From assembly GCF_023856365.1 (NCBI RefSeq), contig NC_064540.1, positions 7,478,501 through 7,542,500 on the forward strand: a DNA stretch of 64,000 nt, in the 5' to 3' direction. Below are positions 22,009 through 35,926 of this stretch, piece by piece. The notes below the pieces were generated by a model. That model was not told the DNA's origin. It did no database searches and was given only the letters and a program-made list of their open reading frames with translations. Numbering within the stretch: the stretch's first letter is position 1; every line of letters starts with the position of its first letter. The stretch is from Brienomyrus brachyistius (Eukaryota; Chordata; Actinopteri; Osteoglossiformes; Mormyridae). A program made the position numbers and the translations under genes.

Positions 22009-25000
22009 ATGGGCGCAGTGTTGGGTGCATTTTCTATCACCAGCTGGGTAAGACGAAGTTTACCTCCTAATTACGATGAGAGCCGATTAAAAATCTGACG
22101 TAATCATGGCATGTTGTGTGTCTTTTGGGATTTATGGCGTTAATGGGCGCTCGTGCTTCAGTAATCCCGTTAGAAGACGGCGTCCACTACCTGCTCAACA
22201 GGTTTCATAAATATAGCGGGAAGCTTCGCGTAGTTCACTGCCCGCAGCGCAGCGCTTAATTAACTATGCAGCCAGCATTGTTCAGTGGTCAGGTTTTACG
22301 TGTAATGAGCACCGGGGAAAGTTTGCGTGAAAACGAAAGGTAACCGGTACTTTGGAGGGAGAACCTAAACTTAACTTGGGTGGGTCCCGGTGGCACTGTG
22401 CCACCGGAAGTGAGTTCGGGGTTATTCCTAATTACAATGACCTAAAACACACATTTTCTATTAAAAAAGAGAGAGAGAGAACTCGCGACACTGACGACAA
22501 GACCTGGTAGCATGCCTTTAATGTGTAGCTGAAAACGTAACGTCCAGAACACGCTTTCTCTGTGTGCGTAATGAAACGATTTCAGTACTAATAAATAACT
22601 TCAAAAATATTTGTTTGCTAACTTAATCAGTATTACATTCGCCCAATGATGCGAACACAATTGTTACAACAAAAGAAAAATACCTGACCCAAAAAGTTAC
22701 TTGTGACACGTCTGTGTTCTTGTTGTGGAAGTCCATTTTTAGCCTTGACACAAATCTTAATGGTGTCCTGGTGAAGGTGGTTAACCTCAAACACCGCTGT
22801 AACAAAGACTAAGCTGTTGGTTGTGAGTTTTTTTTATTTCTTTCTTTCCTTTTTTTAAAAAATAAATAAATAACGTTTTTATAACAAGTCACTTTTGGTC
22901 ACTTACCCGAAAATGAAGATAATCTGTGTTTAGAGGAGGCAAGATGTTTCCTGCTTTCATTTTATTTTGATGGCCACGTCTTGAAAGATTATTAGATTCT
23001 TGTATTAGTTTAAAATATGATTGTAACATATTTCCCCCCATTCGACTTGATACAGAGCAATATCACTTCATAAATGCACAGTTCACTTTGCTGGAGAGCA
23101 AGGCTTTGCACATTTGACCATATTCTACTATATTGCCATTTCTTTAAAATCCATTGAGCCGTATCTTCCATTTCAGCTGTTTCAACTATTCCGTTTATTC
23201 CATAAATGCAAACTTGTCCAGTACTTAATCATATGTGTAATTAAAAATTTTGTCAGTCTTTTTGTTGAGTTTTGTGCTATCTAATCCTGTTTAATTTTAT
23301 GTTACTCACTGAATAGTGCGAATAAGAATTCCCTGTGTGTTGATGGGGGGCGGCATGATGGTGCAGTGGTTAGCACTGTTGCCTCACACCTCTGGGACCC
23401 AGGTTCAAGTCTCTGCCTGGGTCACATGTGTGTGGAGTTTGCATGTTCTCCCCATGTCGCTGTGGGGTTTCCTCCGGGTACTCCGGTTTCCCCTCATAGT
23501 CTGAAAACATGCTGAGGCTAATTGGAATTACTAAATTACCCATAGGTGTGCGTGTGTGTGTGTGTGTGAGTGAATGGTGTGTGAGTGTGCCCTGCGATGG
23601 GCTGCCCCCCCCCCCATCCTGGGTTATTCCCTGCCTTTTGCCCATTACTTCTGGGATAGCCTCCGGACCCCCCACGACCCAATAGGATAAGCAGTTTGGA
23701 AAATGGATGGATCGATGTGTTGGTGGATGTGTTGATGGTACAAATTGAAAATTAATCTTGAGTGATTTGACATGTTGCTTGCTATCATGATGCAACACCC
23801 TGGGCTGTGCACAGCATGCCTCCACTTCATCCTGATGAATGCTTCCATTTTACTTAGTAATACAAAAACGTCTTTGATGGGCCTATTGAAATATGCTGCA
23901 AATGTGCTGTTTTCAGGAATACAGTCCATCTCGCATGGATTAATTGGTCTGACCATAGCCAATTGACCTTGTCCATCCTACTGCAAACAGTAGAAGTTGT
24001 GTACAATCTCCATTGACAGTGGTTTTTCAAACATGTATGTAAATATCTGTTAACTTGAGATTTAAAAATGTGGCACGATTAATTAATGATGAACAAACAT
24101 GAGATCAGTATTTAATTTGTTATTCATTACTTCATCCTGAGTAGTTCCTTCAATAGATCACAAAGGTTTACACAATTAAGATATACTGTAGTAACTGCTT
24201 GGGATGAAAGATGCATCATTGAATTGATTAATGATAAATAAATCTGAGATCAGTATTTCAGTTGTTTTATTCATGACTTGTTCCTTTAGTAGCTCAAACA
24301 TTTGCAGAGTTAACGGATATAACAAATATAGTAACTGCTAGAGATCAAACATGCGTCATGATTTATTAAAGATGAAGTAATATGAGATCAGTATGTAACT
24401 AAGACTTAGTTTGTGTTTAATAAATAAGTAATAGTGCTAGGGCTGAAGGATTTGTGGAAAATATTGTAATTTTTCTGACATATATTGCGATTGTGGTTTG
24501 ATTTGTGATATAATTTTTTAAAAGTCTAGCTTCAGTTCAATATTCAGTGTGTAATATATTTAAAACGTGACACAGCACTACCACAGGAGATAGCATCAAA
24601 ATATTAACTGGTTTATATTATAATGCGAGAATGAAAACTTAAAGATTGCTTTCAATATGTATTTATTGCTTTTTTTTATTAGTAGAGAACAATCAAACAA
24701 TAAACAACCTTCACAAAAGCTGTGACTGTTACATAGACTAATAATAATAAAAATAAATCAATTCTAGTAAGCAAAGAAAAATAGGGATTCTGCAGAAATG
24801 CCAGCTGGGCCCCTTATAATTAAAAATGCACTGATTGCAATTTACTTAGCTGATGCCGATTTCTGATTTTTTTGCAGGTGTGATACCAATTTTTGCAGAC
24901 TTTTCTTTCTAAGAACTATAATTGAGGGCATATTCAAGCAAAAATCTGATTTTCTTCAAGGCAGAATTTTATTATCATAATGAAAGTCATTATTAAACTT

Positions 25001-28000
25001 TACAATTTCCCCCAAACTGCACTTTACAATCGCAAGTTACAGGATGTTCTCTCACTTAAACAAGTCTCAAAATAAAGTGTTCTGTGACTGGAAAGAGGTA
25101 CAAATAACAATTAACTGAAAATGAGTTGCCGTACACCCAATTTTATCTGGCATAATTTACCAAACAAGGTGCAACAGATAACAAAACAAATGTTACTTGT
25201 ATCATTTCCAGTATGTTTAAATTCACCAGATATCATGACATTGACCTTTTTTTTTCTTTTTTTGCTTTTAAAATACAAAAGTTCATATGTTACAAATCTC
25301 CAAATAAACTGTAAACTGTACTCTTCCAAATGCCGGGTAATATTAATACCAACATTGCATGTTATGCACATACAATTCTAACATCACTCATAAGCTAAAT
25401 TAAGATCGGACTTTTTCCATACCTTCATACTGTACGGACATTATAGCACACGGGGTTAAAGTTTCACTAAAACAATTTTACTCTGTCATAGGACAGAACC
25501 TTAGCTAGAGTTGCGATTTTAATGATTTTTCCTTTTCAACATTATGTAGTATATGTTTAATAATCAGTTTAAAATTGACCTCTGATGTTTTGCATTGTTT
25601 TCATGGCGATTCCCCCACAGTTTTCTTTGCAAGCTTCATGTCGTCTTCACTCACAGTAAAGAACTTCCACGCTAACAACATGTTAGCATGTGGCTATGAG
25701 TGTGCACATGGCTGTGAGAGGCTATTGCATGCGCTGCTGTGTGTATGTTGCGTGGTGCATGTGTATAACGGACTCGTTCAGTATCGGAAATACATGAGAT
25801 TGTTTGGCCGGTTTCCAGTTAGCGCCGAGCACGCTGAAAATCGGCCAATTCTGGTCCCTGGCCGATCGATCAGTGCATCTCTATTAATCATATGATCTTT
25901 CTGTAAACAATCTCTGTACGAGACAGATTCACTTAACTCAGCAGCGGAGTCAATATTTTTTCACAACGAGAATGTAATGATTTCCTTGGGTTTCACTTAA
26001 AACGCCCCACAATCTGTAGGACTTTCTTGCCCATGTTTTGGGTTTGCTGGCAAGGTTTGAGACCGTTTACCCTTTATGTGTGGTTGCCTCACTGTGGATG
26101 TGTGCATGACTGCTGTGCCTTGGGTTTGTGGGCATATGTTCGGTCACCTTGGGCCACTTCTGTTTGGTGAGCGTGACTGGCATGTTAGGGGCATGGCACT
26201 TCTGATTGGTAGGAATGGCTCACACAACGACAACAGCATGAATCTGTAAAACTATTCTCACGGCAGTTTTAAAATTTGGGTCAGATGTGCTATATAATGC
26301 ATATCGTAAATCGCAGCCTTTGCGATTTGCTAATCGTGTTGTTTTAAATCGTTGTGTTAGGTTGAAGAAATTGTTATTAATCATTTGTTATTTCTGTATA
26401 ATCAGCAATGAGTTTAACCATGTATATGTATTATTTTGTTTTCCTCTAACCTCATACTTTAGATTATATTAATCATAGCATTCAGCTTGCATGTATCCTG
26501 AGTACGTGTTCAAAAGTTGACCACCTACTCTTTGTTCACACCTATCTTCTTTGTAAGACCCCTGCACCTCCCCCACCGACTATAAATAAAGGGGCCAAGG
26601 GGAACCACCCTTTGCAGGATGAGCTACAAAGGAATGTGTTACAGAGAGTGTGGTTACCCTTGCACAAATAAAACTTTAAAGTGTGTTGTCTCGTAATTAA
26701 TAGAGTGTGCAGAGTTGGAGTGTAAAGCTTTGGCGCTTTCTCCAACACGTTGCCTCCATTTGAAATCAATGAATCGTTCAGCCTTGCATAATACCATATT
26801 ATTTGTGCTCCATTAAAGTAAGTGTTACTGTATTTTTCGATATGAATGGAAAATGCACCGGTAAATTACCTTTTAAATGTGTCATGTTTTTGGGGTAGGC
26901 CTTAACTGTGTACTGATTGTGGTTTAAAAACTACTAATTAAGTAGATTGCAGTGAACTAATGGAATGAGATGATTTGATTGCTGTCCCTCTTTGACCTGC
27001 CTATATAGGTTCCCTGCCTGTGTGGCGGAGCCATGTGCATTCAGTGTGCATGCTGTCCCATCGGTCGCAACTCTACAGTGACACGCATCATCTATGCCTT
27101 CATCTTGCTGCTGGGGACCCTCGTATGCTGTGTGATGCTTTCACCGGGAATTGAGCACCAGCTGAAGAAGGTACGCATGCTGCTTCAGTATACGGCCAGA
27201 CCTTAATGCGCCCCACAATTTGTAGGACTTTCTTGCCCATGTTTTGGGTTTGCTGGCAGGCTGACACCCAGACAGTTTACCCTTTATGTATGGTTGCCTC
27301 TCTGTGGATGTGTGCATGACTGCTGTGTCTGTCCTCTTCCAGATTCCAGGCTTTTGTGAAGGAGGGACTATACCTGGCCTCCACGGCCATGTCAGTTGTG
27401 AGATTTTTGTGGGTTACAAGGCTGTCTACCGCATCTGCTTTGGAATGGCTGTATTCTTCTTGGTCTTCTCTATCTTCATGTTCAAAGTCAAAAGCAGTCG
27501 AGACCCACGGGCAGCTATCCAGAATGGGTAAAATGTCAACGATCCACTTAATGACATTTCCATTACAATATACTTTTGTCCAACACAATATACAAGGAAT
27601 AAAAGATTGGGAGCCAGTATTCCTGGAGCTCAGGAGCCCAATGGTGATATTATACTCTGCCAGCCACAGGATTCGAGCCAATGATCTTCTGGAGATGAGC
27701 ATGGATCCCTAACCCTCTAAGCAATACTTTAATTAAAGCTAACATCAAGATTTCAGAGCTAGTACGAATTCTTAACTGTGCTTTGTTAGTAGAGATGATT
27801 ACTCTCTTGGTTGTTTGCTCAGGGAAGTTTGGCAATTCAACAAGTCATTTGACAATCATACTTAAAGAGAGAGCATATATTTAAACATTGCCAGATTGTG
27901 ACTGTGGTACATGATATTAATAACAATAAAAAAGTGATAAAATGTGCAGCGTACTGATTTACCTCAACGGTTACTGAGGAGTTCTGAGAAACTAACTATA

Positions 28001-31000
28001 AAATGTAATTTTCCATTTGCAGGTTTTGGTTTTTCAAGGTTGCTGCCATCATTGCTGTGACAGTCGGTGCCTTTTACATCCCGGATGGGCTCTTCACCCG
28101 GTGTAAGGCTTCAGCCTGGATATTTTGTCTGGTTTCACATGAAATGAAAAGCTTCCCATCTCCTGTTAACATCCTTCCCTCTCTGTGAAGTTTGGTTTAT
28201 TTCAGGAGTCATTGGCGCGTCCTTTTTCATCTTGATCCAACTGATCCTCCTGGTTGATTTCGCCCACTCTTTGAACGAATCCTGGATGGGCAAGAAAGAA
28301 GAAGGAAACTCTAGAGGCTGGTTTGCAGGTGAGGCCTCTTGCTTCTCAGCAGGGGAGATGTCACCTCATTGGTCAGATGGGATCACTGGGCGGAGACTCT
28401 AGCTCCCATCTCTCTCCCTGTCTCTGGTTGGATTCAGCCTTGTGCTTGGTGACTGGTGTCAGCTACGCCTTGTGTGTCACCGCCGTCGTCCTGCTCGGCG
28501 TGTTCTACACCCAGTCTGGAGGTTGCAGGCTGAACGTGTTCTTCATCACCTTCAATGTCCTCCTGTGCATCATTGCCTCCATCATTTCCGTCCTGAATAA
28601 GGTGCAGGTGAGTGTGAGCTTCCTGTGCCGAAATGAACTCTCCCACTGTGGGTGATTGAGTTGGAATGGGTTGTGGAATCGACCTGAAAGCTCATCATTG
28701 ATGATTTGGGGATTTATTACTTATCAGACTTTAGTTGTGATTATCCACTATCTAAGTTAAAGTATTTCCAGGCACCACTCTGGCTTATTGATTAAGTACA
28801 GTTGTGAAAGCTATGATGCTTCTGAACAAGTCATCTTAATACCACGTTTCTGAGACTGCACTCAGGTCTAGTCATGCACATCGTTAGCCTACGAGCCTCA
28901 GTGGTCAGAGCAAACCGTAAATGCAGGCTGTAGAATTGATATTATAGAATATCAGTATGTAAACCATTTTATACTTGATAGATATGATACATTCTGTACG
29001 TTTGATACTATTGACAACATTACGAGGTAGGTGGCATGCAAAACCAGCACTAGATAAATTAAATGGCTACAGATCCAACTGTTTCTGTGGCTCAACTGGT
29101 GGAGCATCTGACTGGTAACCAGAGTTGCTGGTTTGAGCCCAGTCCCTTTCTGCTCTCATGAAATTCAGAAATGCATGTTACATCGGGCTTTCAGTGAATG
29201 CATATTAAAATAGCAGTACTAGGTACTGTCTTAACATGTTAAAAGGCATTTGTGAATTGGACCGGGGGGGGGGTGTGGATTTATGGGGGCACACTCTGCT
29301 TGGTGCACTTCGATGAATACCCCTGGCTTCACAGTTAAGCAAGTGCTTTCATAAGGTTCTATTTATGTAGTCTTCCATATAGATAATACATTGTGCCGTC
29401 CACTATTTCTTGTATTTTTTTCAATGCCATATCTTCTGCTCACATTTCCTCCCCGACCACGGAACATCTGAGCTTAGTTGTACATAAATTACAGAATTTG
29501 CACACCAGAAATTTTTCATTGCTGTTGAAATAATCGTTCCTTATCTCTTTATTTTATTTTGCATGTGTGGGTGTTGCCATCATCTATCATTTCAGGTTTT
29601 ATGGGATGTGTTTTTGGCCAACAAACAATTTATTGGTATTACCATATGGAATGTTTCAATGGGGGTAAGAAGGTGTAGTGAGTGTGTGAACTGCAGAACG
29701 AAGTAAATATGACTGAACCTTAATTTTTCTACTTGCTTGGTTTATTCTGCATATCTGTACAGCCAGCAAAGAAACTTGAAGTTTAGATTGTGTGTGTACA
29801 GTTTTTCAAATAATATTCTAATTTTGTTTGTGTGTGTGAGCAGGAATTTAATCCACATTCCGGCCTGCTGCAGTCCTCCATAATTTCCCTGTACACCATT
29901 TACCTGACCTGGTCTGCTATCACCAACGAGCCTGGTAAGAACATTGCCCTATGTGAAGCAGACAAATACTTCCCTGCATGACAGAGCTGTCAGTAGTGCT
30001 GGGCGGTATACCGGTTCATACCGGAAACCATTTTTATGATTGTTATGATATGAATTTTTCTTATACCGCAATACCGGTTTAAATAGCCTACACAATGTTT
30101 AGAACGTGTCGCAGCTGGAAGCTGTTTAAAGGGGGGGACCTTTTTCGATGCTGCACCAATAAAAATGTACAGTGAAATATCAGAAATGGAACATATAGCT
30201 GATGCTGGAGTTGAAAAGAATGAAACACTGGGGTCGTCAAAAAATCTTTTCTCAGATACTCATTTATTATATCGATTAGTATCCGATTAGATACTCATTT
30301 TCACCATTATTGATAGCAACAGTGCGGTTTTCGCCTCCTTCACCACACTTCACACAACATCACTACAGTGAAAGGTGCACGTGCACGCACACACTCACAC
30401 ACACTCATGGCTAATAAAATAATATAGTTAATGTGGGAACAATGCAAAAACGTACGACTAAAATACTGTCGTATACCGTGAAACCAATATAACTTGTATA
30501 ACTGTAAAAAATACAGTGATGTAATTTTTTGGTCATACAGCCCAGCTCTAGCTGTCAGTAATGAAAAACCTCAGGACAGGGGTCCAGAAGCAGCCTTCTG
30601 GTAGCAAATTATGTTGAACCTTTGTTCAGTGTCATTGTACTGATTGTATCAGGGTATGAATTATTTCAGTAATTTACATACTGAAAAGTAAAACAGTAAT
30701 TCTGCATAATTTATTATGGGATACATTCTAATGCAGGTTTTTATTTCTCTAGTTTATTTCACCTGGCAGAAGGAACTGCATTTGCGATGATATTTTCATT
30801 AGACCGTCATTTCTATAGGTGTTCTGTCTGCTGGTGTTACTATAACGGGGATAGTGAAGCAGCTGATAGCTAGCGTGAATAAACCATTTTAAAAATAGTA
30901 ATAGTGGTACTTCATAGTGGAAAAATTCTCTTTTTACCGACCCTGCCTGCAGTCTGCACTGACATTGCACTTTACTTTTCGTATACCTGGTGAAGCATGA

Positions 31001-33897
31001 TGGTCTCGTCAGCTGGGTGGTGATAGAATGGGCCTGGGGAATTGCCAGGGTAAAATTCCAGGATTAAAAACACGCAACAAGTAAAAAGCATGCAGTAAGT
31101 GCACGATGCTTGACCGAAACTCAGTTTTATCTAGTTGTGGTAAAAGTGGCTAACATCCTTGTGCCCTATTTAGGCTGGCCCTAACCTCATACCTATACCT
31201 CACTCTCCTACCCCCCAGATCGTAAGTGCAATCCTGGCCTGCTCAGCATCTTGCAGCTGATTGCAGAACCCACGCATTCACCCTTGGCTGTGGGAAACCA
31301 GACAGAAGTTATGCTGGTTAGCACTGAGGCGCCCACCCCCTCCTCCCCGTACCTGCCTTGGTGGGACGCCCAGAGCATTGTGGGACTCTTCATTTTTGTC
31401 ATCTGCATTCTTTACTCGAGGTAAGATTGACCATCTTCGTGGAAGCAAAGAGCGATATGTGACCATGGTGCCCTTTTCCCGTCACCAAGCCATATCTGTC
31501 TCCCACCGTAGTGTGTTTGTGGTTTGTCATGTGTAAACAACAATATCCTCGCAATAGCGTGGGATCCCCATGTCACTAACAAGCGACTTTTTTTTCTCAT
31601 GATCTCGGAAGTGAGAACCTGTTCTCAAATTAATCTGTGGAATTGGGGGGTAATGTGTAGCTCAGCAGGTGAGCATGCTGTCCTGTGATCAGAAGGTCAT
31701 ATCCTGGAGTTTGCAGAGTGATGTCACTGTTCAGCCCCTGAATAAAGCCCTTAACCCTCTGGGGTCTAGGGGTAGGGAACACACTTTCACTGACTGGGGC
31801 ATGATCACACATTTCTTTGAACATCATAAACTTAATTCATGGCAAATAATTTTTGACCCCCTGCTGAATTCTTAAGTTGACCCATTAATAAAGAGATGAG
31901 ACGTCTGTATTTTCACTGGCAAAGATGAGTGGATGAAAATTCCTGATGATCTGCATGCAATCCTGGTGACCAACTACAAGAAACGTCAGACAGGTGTGCT
32001 TGCAAACGATGGTTATTCCACCAAGTACTAAAGCATGTGTTCTAAGGGAACAAATACGTATTTCCCTAGATAAATGACAAATTAGTTTGTAACTGTTGCA
32101 TGATGATTTTTTCTAGCTTGTTTTGTTAATCTGTCTTTTGCTGTTTAAATGAACATACCAGGGAAATTACAGACTTCTCATTTCTGTATTAATGGGTCAT
32201 CTTAAGAATTCAGCAAAGGGTCAAATAATTATTTCCCTCACTGTATTTGTTTTGGCATTACACTCATCTCAGTTTTAATGAATATTGCAATTGTGTCAGA
32301 TTTATGTTAAGTTTGTAATTTGACATGAAGTATAGACATTGCAAAACTCTGTTTGGAACATTTGCAGAAACGTTATAAAAGTACATAGTAAGCAATGGTG
32401 GTAGTTTGTTTTGATCCCAGATATCTGATCACCAAAGTCTTGGCTACATGAAGAGGACTAAATGGTGTAGTTGCAACATTCAGTTGGATGAATAAATACG
32501 AAAAACTGAACTCATGTCACTATTTCTGGCTCCATTCATTCAATGTGTAGGAGCTTTCATGTGTATGCATGAGCCATTCACACCTGGCTACACCCCCCCC
32601 CCCTTTTTTTATAGTGTTGATGGGGATGTATCTGGATCGCATTGTTCATTTAATTACCATGCGAATGCATATTGAATATGCGCTAATTCTGCTATTTAGA
32701 ATGGGGAATAGCGATCTTCAGGTGAGGGTGGCACTACACTCCGCTGATGCAGGTAAAACAAAGGGGACATGGTTTACTTTTCTGCCGATTTAGCCTAATT
32801 TTAAAAACGTTTTGAAAAGAAGACAGATTATGGATTTAGTCAGCGCTTTTTTCATGATTCTACATAAAGATGTCATCAAGATATAAACTGAAATAGACGT
32901 GAAAAATACGCTGCATCGCCGACGATGCACTCGACCCCAGAGGGTTAACCGCAGTGGCTCCAGGGGATGTCTAACGCTGCCTTCTACCTTTTTGTGTGTT
33001 GCTTTGGTTAAAAAAAACACAAGAAACGAATATAATGTAAATGTCTGTCGGGAGCATAACCTACCAAGAGTAACATATATGATTTGACAAGATACTAAAA
33101 AGTAAGAGGTGGCTCATGAGAATAGGAGGGAATGTGACTGTCTTAACCCCTAACTCTACCTCATGGTGTCTGGCAGCATCCGATCCTCCAGCACCAGCCA
33201 GGTGAACAAGCTGACCCTGTCTTCCAAGGACACGGTCATCCTGGATGACTGTGAGGCGAGCACCCCCGACGAGGCGGACGAGTCCAGAGGGCCGAGGCGC
33301 TTTCAGGATAACGAGACGAACGCCGTCCAGTACAATTACTCTGTCTTTCATTTATTGCTCTTTCTGGCCTCGCTCTACATAATGATGACATTGACGAACT
33401 GGTATAGGTCAGTAGATAAGTCTGTGCCCGTCTGTCTGTGGATTGCATACTTGTGAAATCAATGGGTCTTAGTATCATATATACATATATTTGTTTGAAC
33501 TAGTTCAGTGGGCTAAGCCCCTGTGCCCGTGATCGGAAGGTTGCCGGTTCTGGCCTCTAAGATCTGATGATCATCTCAGTGTGTGTTAATTTTGCTGTTA
33601 CTGCTGGTAATATTGGAGAGGACTGTTGTGATACAGTGAACAAGTCAGGTGTGCTATTCATCCATGTTAGTCTTTCATCTGCAAACCCGTCTCTGGAGTA
33701 CCACTATGACGATATCCATTTATTTTGTCCCATTTCTGTTTTTTTGTTCCATTTCCAGCCCCGACGCACATTACAACACCATGAACAGCAAGTGGCCAAT
33801 TGTCTGGGTGAAGGTGGCGTCCAGCTGGGTTTGCGTAGGCCTCTACCTGTGGACGGTCGTGGCTCCATTGGTGTTCAAAAATCGAAACTTCAGTTAA
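22009..33897 (+). CDS. Serine incorporator (SERINC3/SERINC2 type), complete
   Basis: SERINC proteins are multi-pass (about ten helices) membrane proteins linked to phospholipid handling; some members restrict retroviral infectivity. Exons: 22009-22047, 27009-27170, 27343-27527, 28023-28102, 28191-28328, 28438-28607, 29844-29934, 31219-31420, 33177-33407, 33759-33897. All junctions keep frame (1437 nt, 478 aa; human SERINC3 is about 473). Motifs: [13 protein letters not shown] start, the cysteine cluster in [91 protein letters not shown] and ending KNRNFS. Loop words ([19 protein letters not shown]) favour SERINC3, whereas [10 protein letters not shown] and NRNFS also fit SERINC2, so no symbol is given. 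It is convergent with the HNF4 gene. Confidence 0.93.
23348..23716 (+). mobile_element. Full-length tRNA-derived SINE with target-site duplication
   Basis: Same family as 12554. An 11-bp direct repeat tgtgttgatgg lies directly before it (23336-23346) and shortly after its tail (23728-23738). It lies in SERINC intron 1. Confidence 0.85.
24070..24420. repeat. Three diverged tandem copies of a unit of about 140 bp
   Basis: The marker gagatcagta recurs at 24101, 24246 and, as gagatcagt, at 24384 (spacing 145 and 138). It is flanked each time by attaatgat-like and taactgct-like words. It lies in SERINC intron 1. Confidence 0.7.
24825..25881. mobile_element. hAT-like non-autonomous element of about 1 kb
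   Basis: The left end aatgcactgattgca and the right end gatcgatcagtgcatct are imperfect reverse complements, and the right end carries the gccgatcgatc motif of a widespread fish hAT-type family. The inside shows no transposase. It may be nested in an older element whose ends lie near 24436 and 26345. Confidence 0.5.
26003..26119 (+). repeat. Copy of the SERINC intron 2 acceptor region
   Basis: It matches 27208-27330 over about 115 bases, sharing gactttcttgcccatgtttt and gtggatgtgtgcatgactgc. The 27208 copy leads into the acceptor of the exon at 27343; this one lies upstream in intron 1. Confidence 0.85.
29085..29160 (+). repeat. tRNA-like sequence, SINE head or tRNA pseudogene
   Basis: tgtggctcaactggtggagc resembles an A box and ctggtttgagcccagtc a B box, with a pairable anticodon-arm-like ctgactggtaaccag between them. 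No good acceptor stem is visible. It lies in a SERINC intron. Confidence 0.4.
29994..30550. mobile_element. hAT-type MITE with perfect 8-bp target duplication
   Basis: It starts tagtgctgggcggtatacc and ends tcatacagcccagctcta, which are inverse ends. An exact gctgtcag flanks both sides (29986-29993 and 30551-30558). Length 557 bp, no coding capacity seen. It lies in a SERINC intron. Confidence 0.85.
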
Positions 33898-34133
33898 AGT
33901 CCATGGTGCCCCACTCTGCCTGCCGCCACCATATCAGCAGCCAGAGCTTGCAAGTTTCTCACTGACCAGATGCTAGTAATTTTACTTTTCTTTAATGAAT
34001 GCTGTTTGATTACATGACAGTGGGACCATTTCAAACGTTTTGTAAGTAACCAGGCATCTGGTTCAGGGTGTACACCTGCCATGTGCTACCTGGGATAGGC
34101 TCCAGGATGGATGCGTGCTCTTCAGCACCTTTT

Positions 34134-34139
34134 AATAAA
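34134..34139 (+). terminator. Candidate poly(A) signal of the SERINC gene
   Basis: AATAAA 237 bases after the TAA stop. It is the first canonical signal I found downstream. Confidence 0.45.
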
Positions 34140-35616
34140 CCAAGTAGTGTTCTGTTTTAGTCCAAAATAACTGCATAGTACAAGCTCTTGTATCTGGCAT
34201 TCAAGTAACCGGGACAATTCTAAAATCAATATCAAAATAAAAAATTAATTTTAAGTAATGACACAGTTCTATTAAGAATTTACACAAAACTAAAAATAAC
34301 AGCAATGTCAGTTTCAGCACTTGCTATAATAGTCACTGATGCTATAATAGTCGTGCCTCTTGTTTTGCAGTTATCTACCTTGTGATTTCTTGTCTTGTAT
34401 CAAATATTCATCCAGCAGTGATATTGCAGTGTCCTGAAATAACAGTACAGTAATCATTTGTGTGTATTAAATGATTTAAGTGTGAGAAATGTTACAATTC
34501 AGTATTTCTGGAAAATTCAACTATCCAGCAATGCCTCAGTCCCGACATTGCTGAATACGAGAGCTTTCACTGTATTTAGATGCCAGACTTGCTGAATGAT
34601 TTATACAGTTGAACAGTCAGGTCCAGATTTCTTGAACATTCCAAGAGCTTTAATTTGCACTTTCTATGATTCTTGCTCCAGCATTTTGGAATGAGGCACA
34701 AAATGATATAAGTGTGATTTATATAATGTTCATGTCTTTTTAAAAATTCTATATTTACTTCCAAAAGTTTGCCTATCCATGTACACAAAATATAATGTGT
34801 GTTGCATAATTCTTTATTCTGAACCCCAAAGTTTGATTGGTTTAATTTAATATACTAAGCGCATTTGACACATTTACGATATGTCTGTGCTACTTATTGC
34901 CAAGAGTATTTGTGAACTCCTGATTTTTAATGTCTCTCAACTAATACTTTTTAAAGAAAGACAGCCAGGTGCGTGTCTGTCACATTATACCCATTCCCTG
35001 TATATGAACTGGTTTTGATATACAAATATGGGTCCAGAGCTGTCCTCTGTCAGTGACGTGTGTTAGAGTGTAAAGGGGCATGCAGTCCTGCAGTATGAAC
35101 TAGCCCCGCTTTTGTGTATGGAAGAGTGTGATGCGTTTCGGAGAAGTTAGGGCTTAGGGTGACGCTCAGTATTAAAATTGTTCTGAACTAAAGGGTCGCA
35201 ACCCAAAAGTGTGTCACATGACCGTTTTCAGTGGGTTGTGGAGTCTGGTTAAAATTTAATTTTTTTTTCCATGACAATTTTTACTGCCGCAACATCTCTT
35301 CCAGTTCAGCAAATTTTACCGACAGGGCTGCCCTCCCTGGAGTTAGATTATATGAGTGTTATTTTTTTCTGTCCTGTTTTTGTTTGATGTTGTATTTACT
35401 ATTGATGCACTATTTTTTAAAGACAAATTTGGCTTTAAGTTTTTTAATTTGGGTTGTAAGTTGAACAGGGAAGAATGTAACATTATGGACGACCCTCAGC
35501 ACTTTTCCTCTAGTTAATTTGTCGGTCTGCATCCGTGTTTAATCTTTCAGTCAACGCCTTATGACTTGATTTGTTCTTCGTGCACTTTGAACTCCTGATG
35601 TACAACCAAAAATAAG
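34140..35616. other. Spacer between convergent SERINC and HNF4 genes
   Basis: AT-rich non-coding DNA. No exon, RNA gene or clear element was recognised, apart from general repeat-like texture. Confidence 0.5.
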
Positions 35617-35926
35617 TACAGACGCTACTCTACTTGCGAATGAGATGCGTTCCGAATGGCCATTCGTAACTTGAAATGTTCGTAAGTCATTATTGAACAT
35701 CATTTTAAGGGTATACGCAAGTACAAAGAACTAGGATGCTGGGAGTTCGCACGCTACGCTGCTGCGTGGCGGGAGTAGCGGCCAGAAGTCTTACTAGGCG
35801 GAATTGGTGTGCAGAAAAAAAATATATATGTTGCAGACAGGAAACGGGAGCCCAAGGAACACAATTTGGATTTGAGGTCATCTTCGTTCGTATGTCTGAA
35901 AGTTCGTAAGTAGAGGAACGTCTGTA
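35617..35926. mobile_element. TIR element, same family as 60583-60904
   Basis: Starts tacagacgctactctacttg and ends aagtagaggaacgtctgta, giving inverted ends of about 20 bp bounded by TA. The inside, with gggagttcgcacgctacgct, is the reverse complement of the inside of the second copy. Non-autonomous. Confidence 0.8.

Noticed and set aside
25575..25895. 106-codon frame with many Cys
   Set aside because: Lies in a hAT-like non-autonomous element and includes its terminal repeat; no domain recognised.
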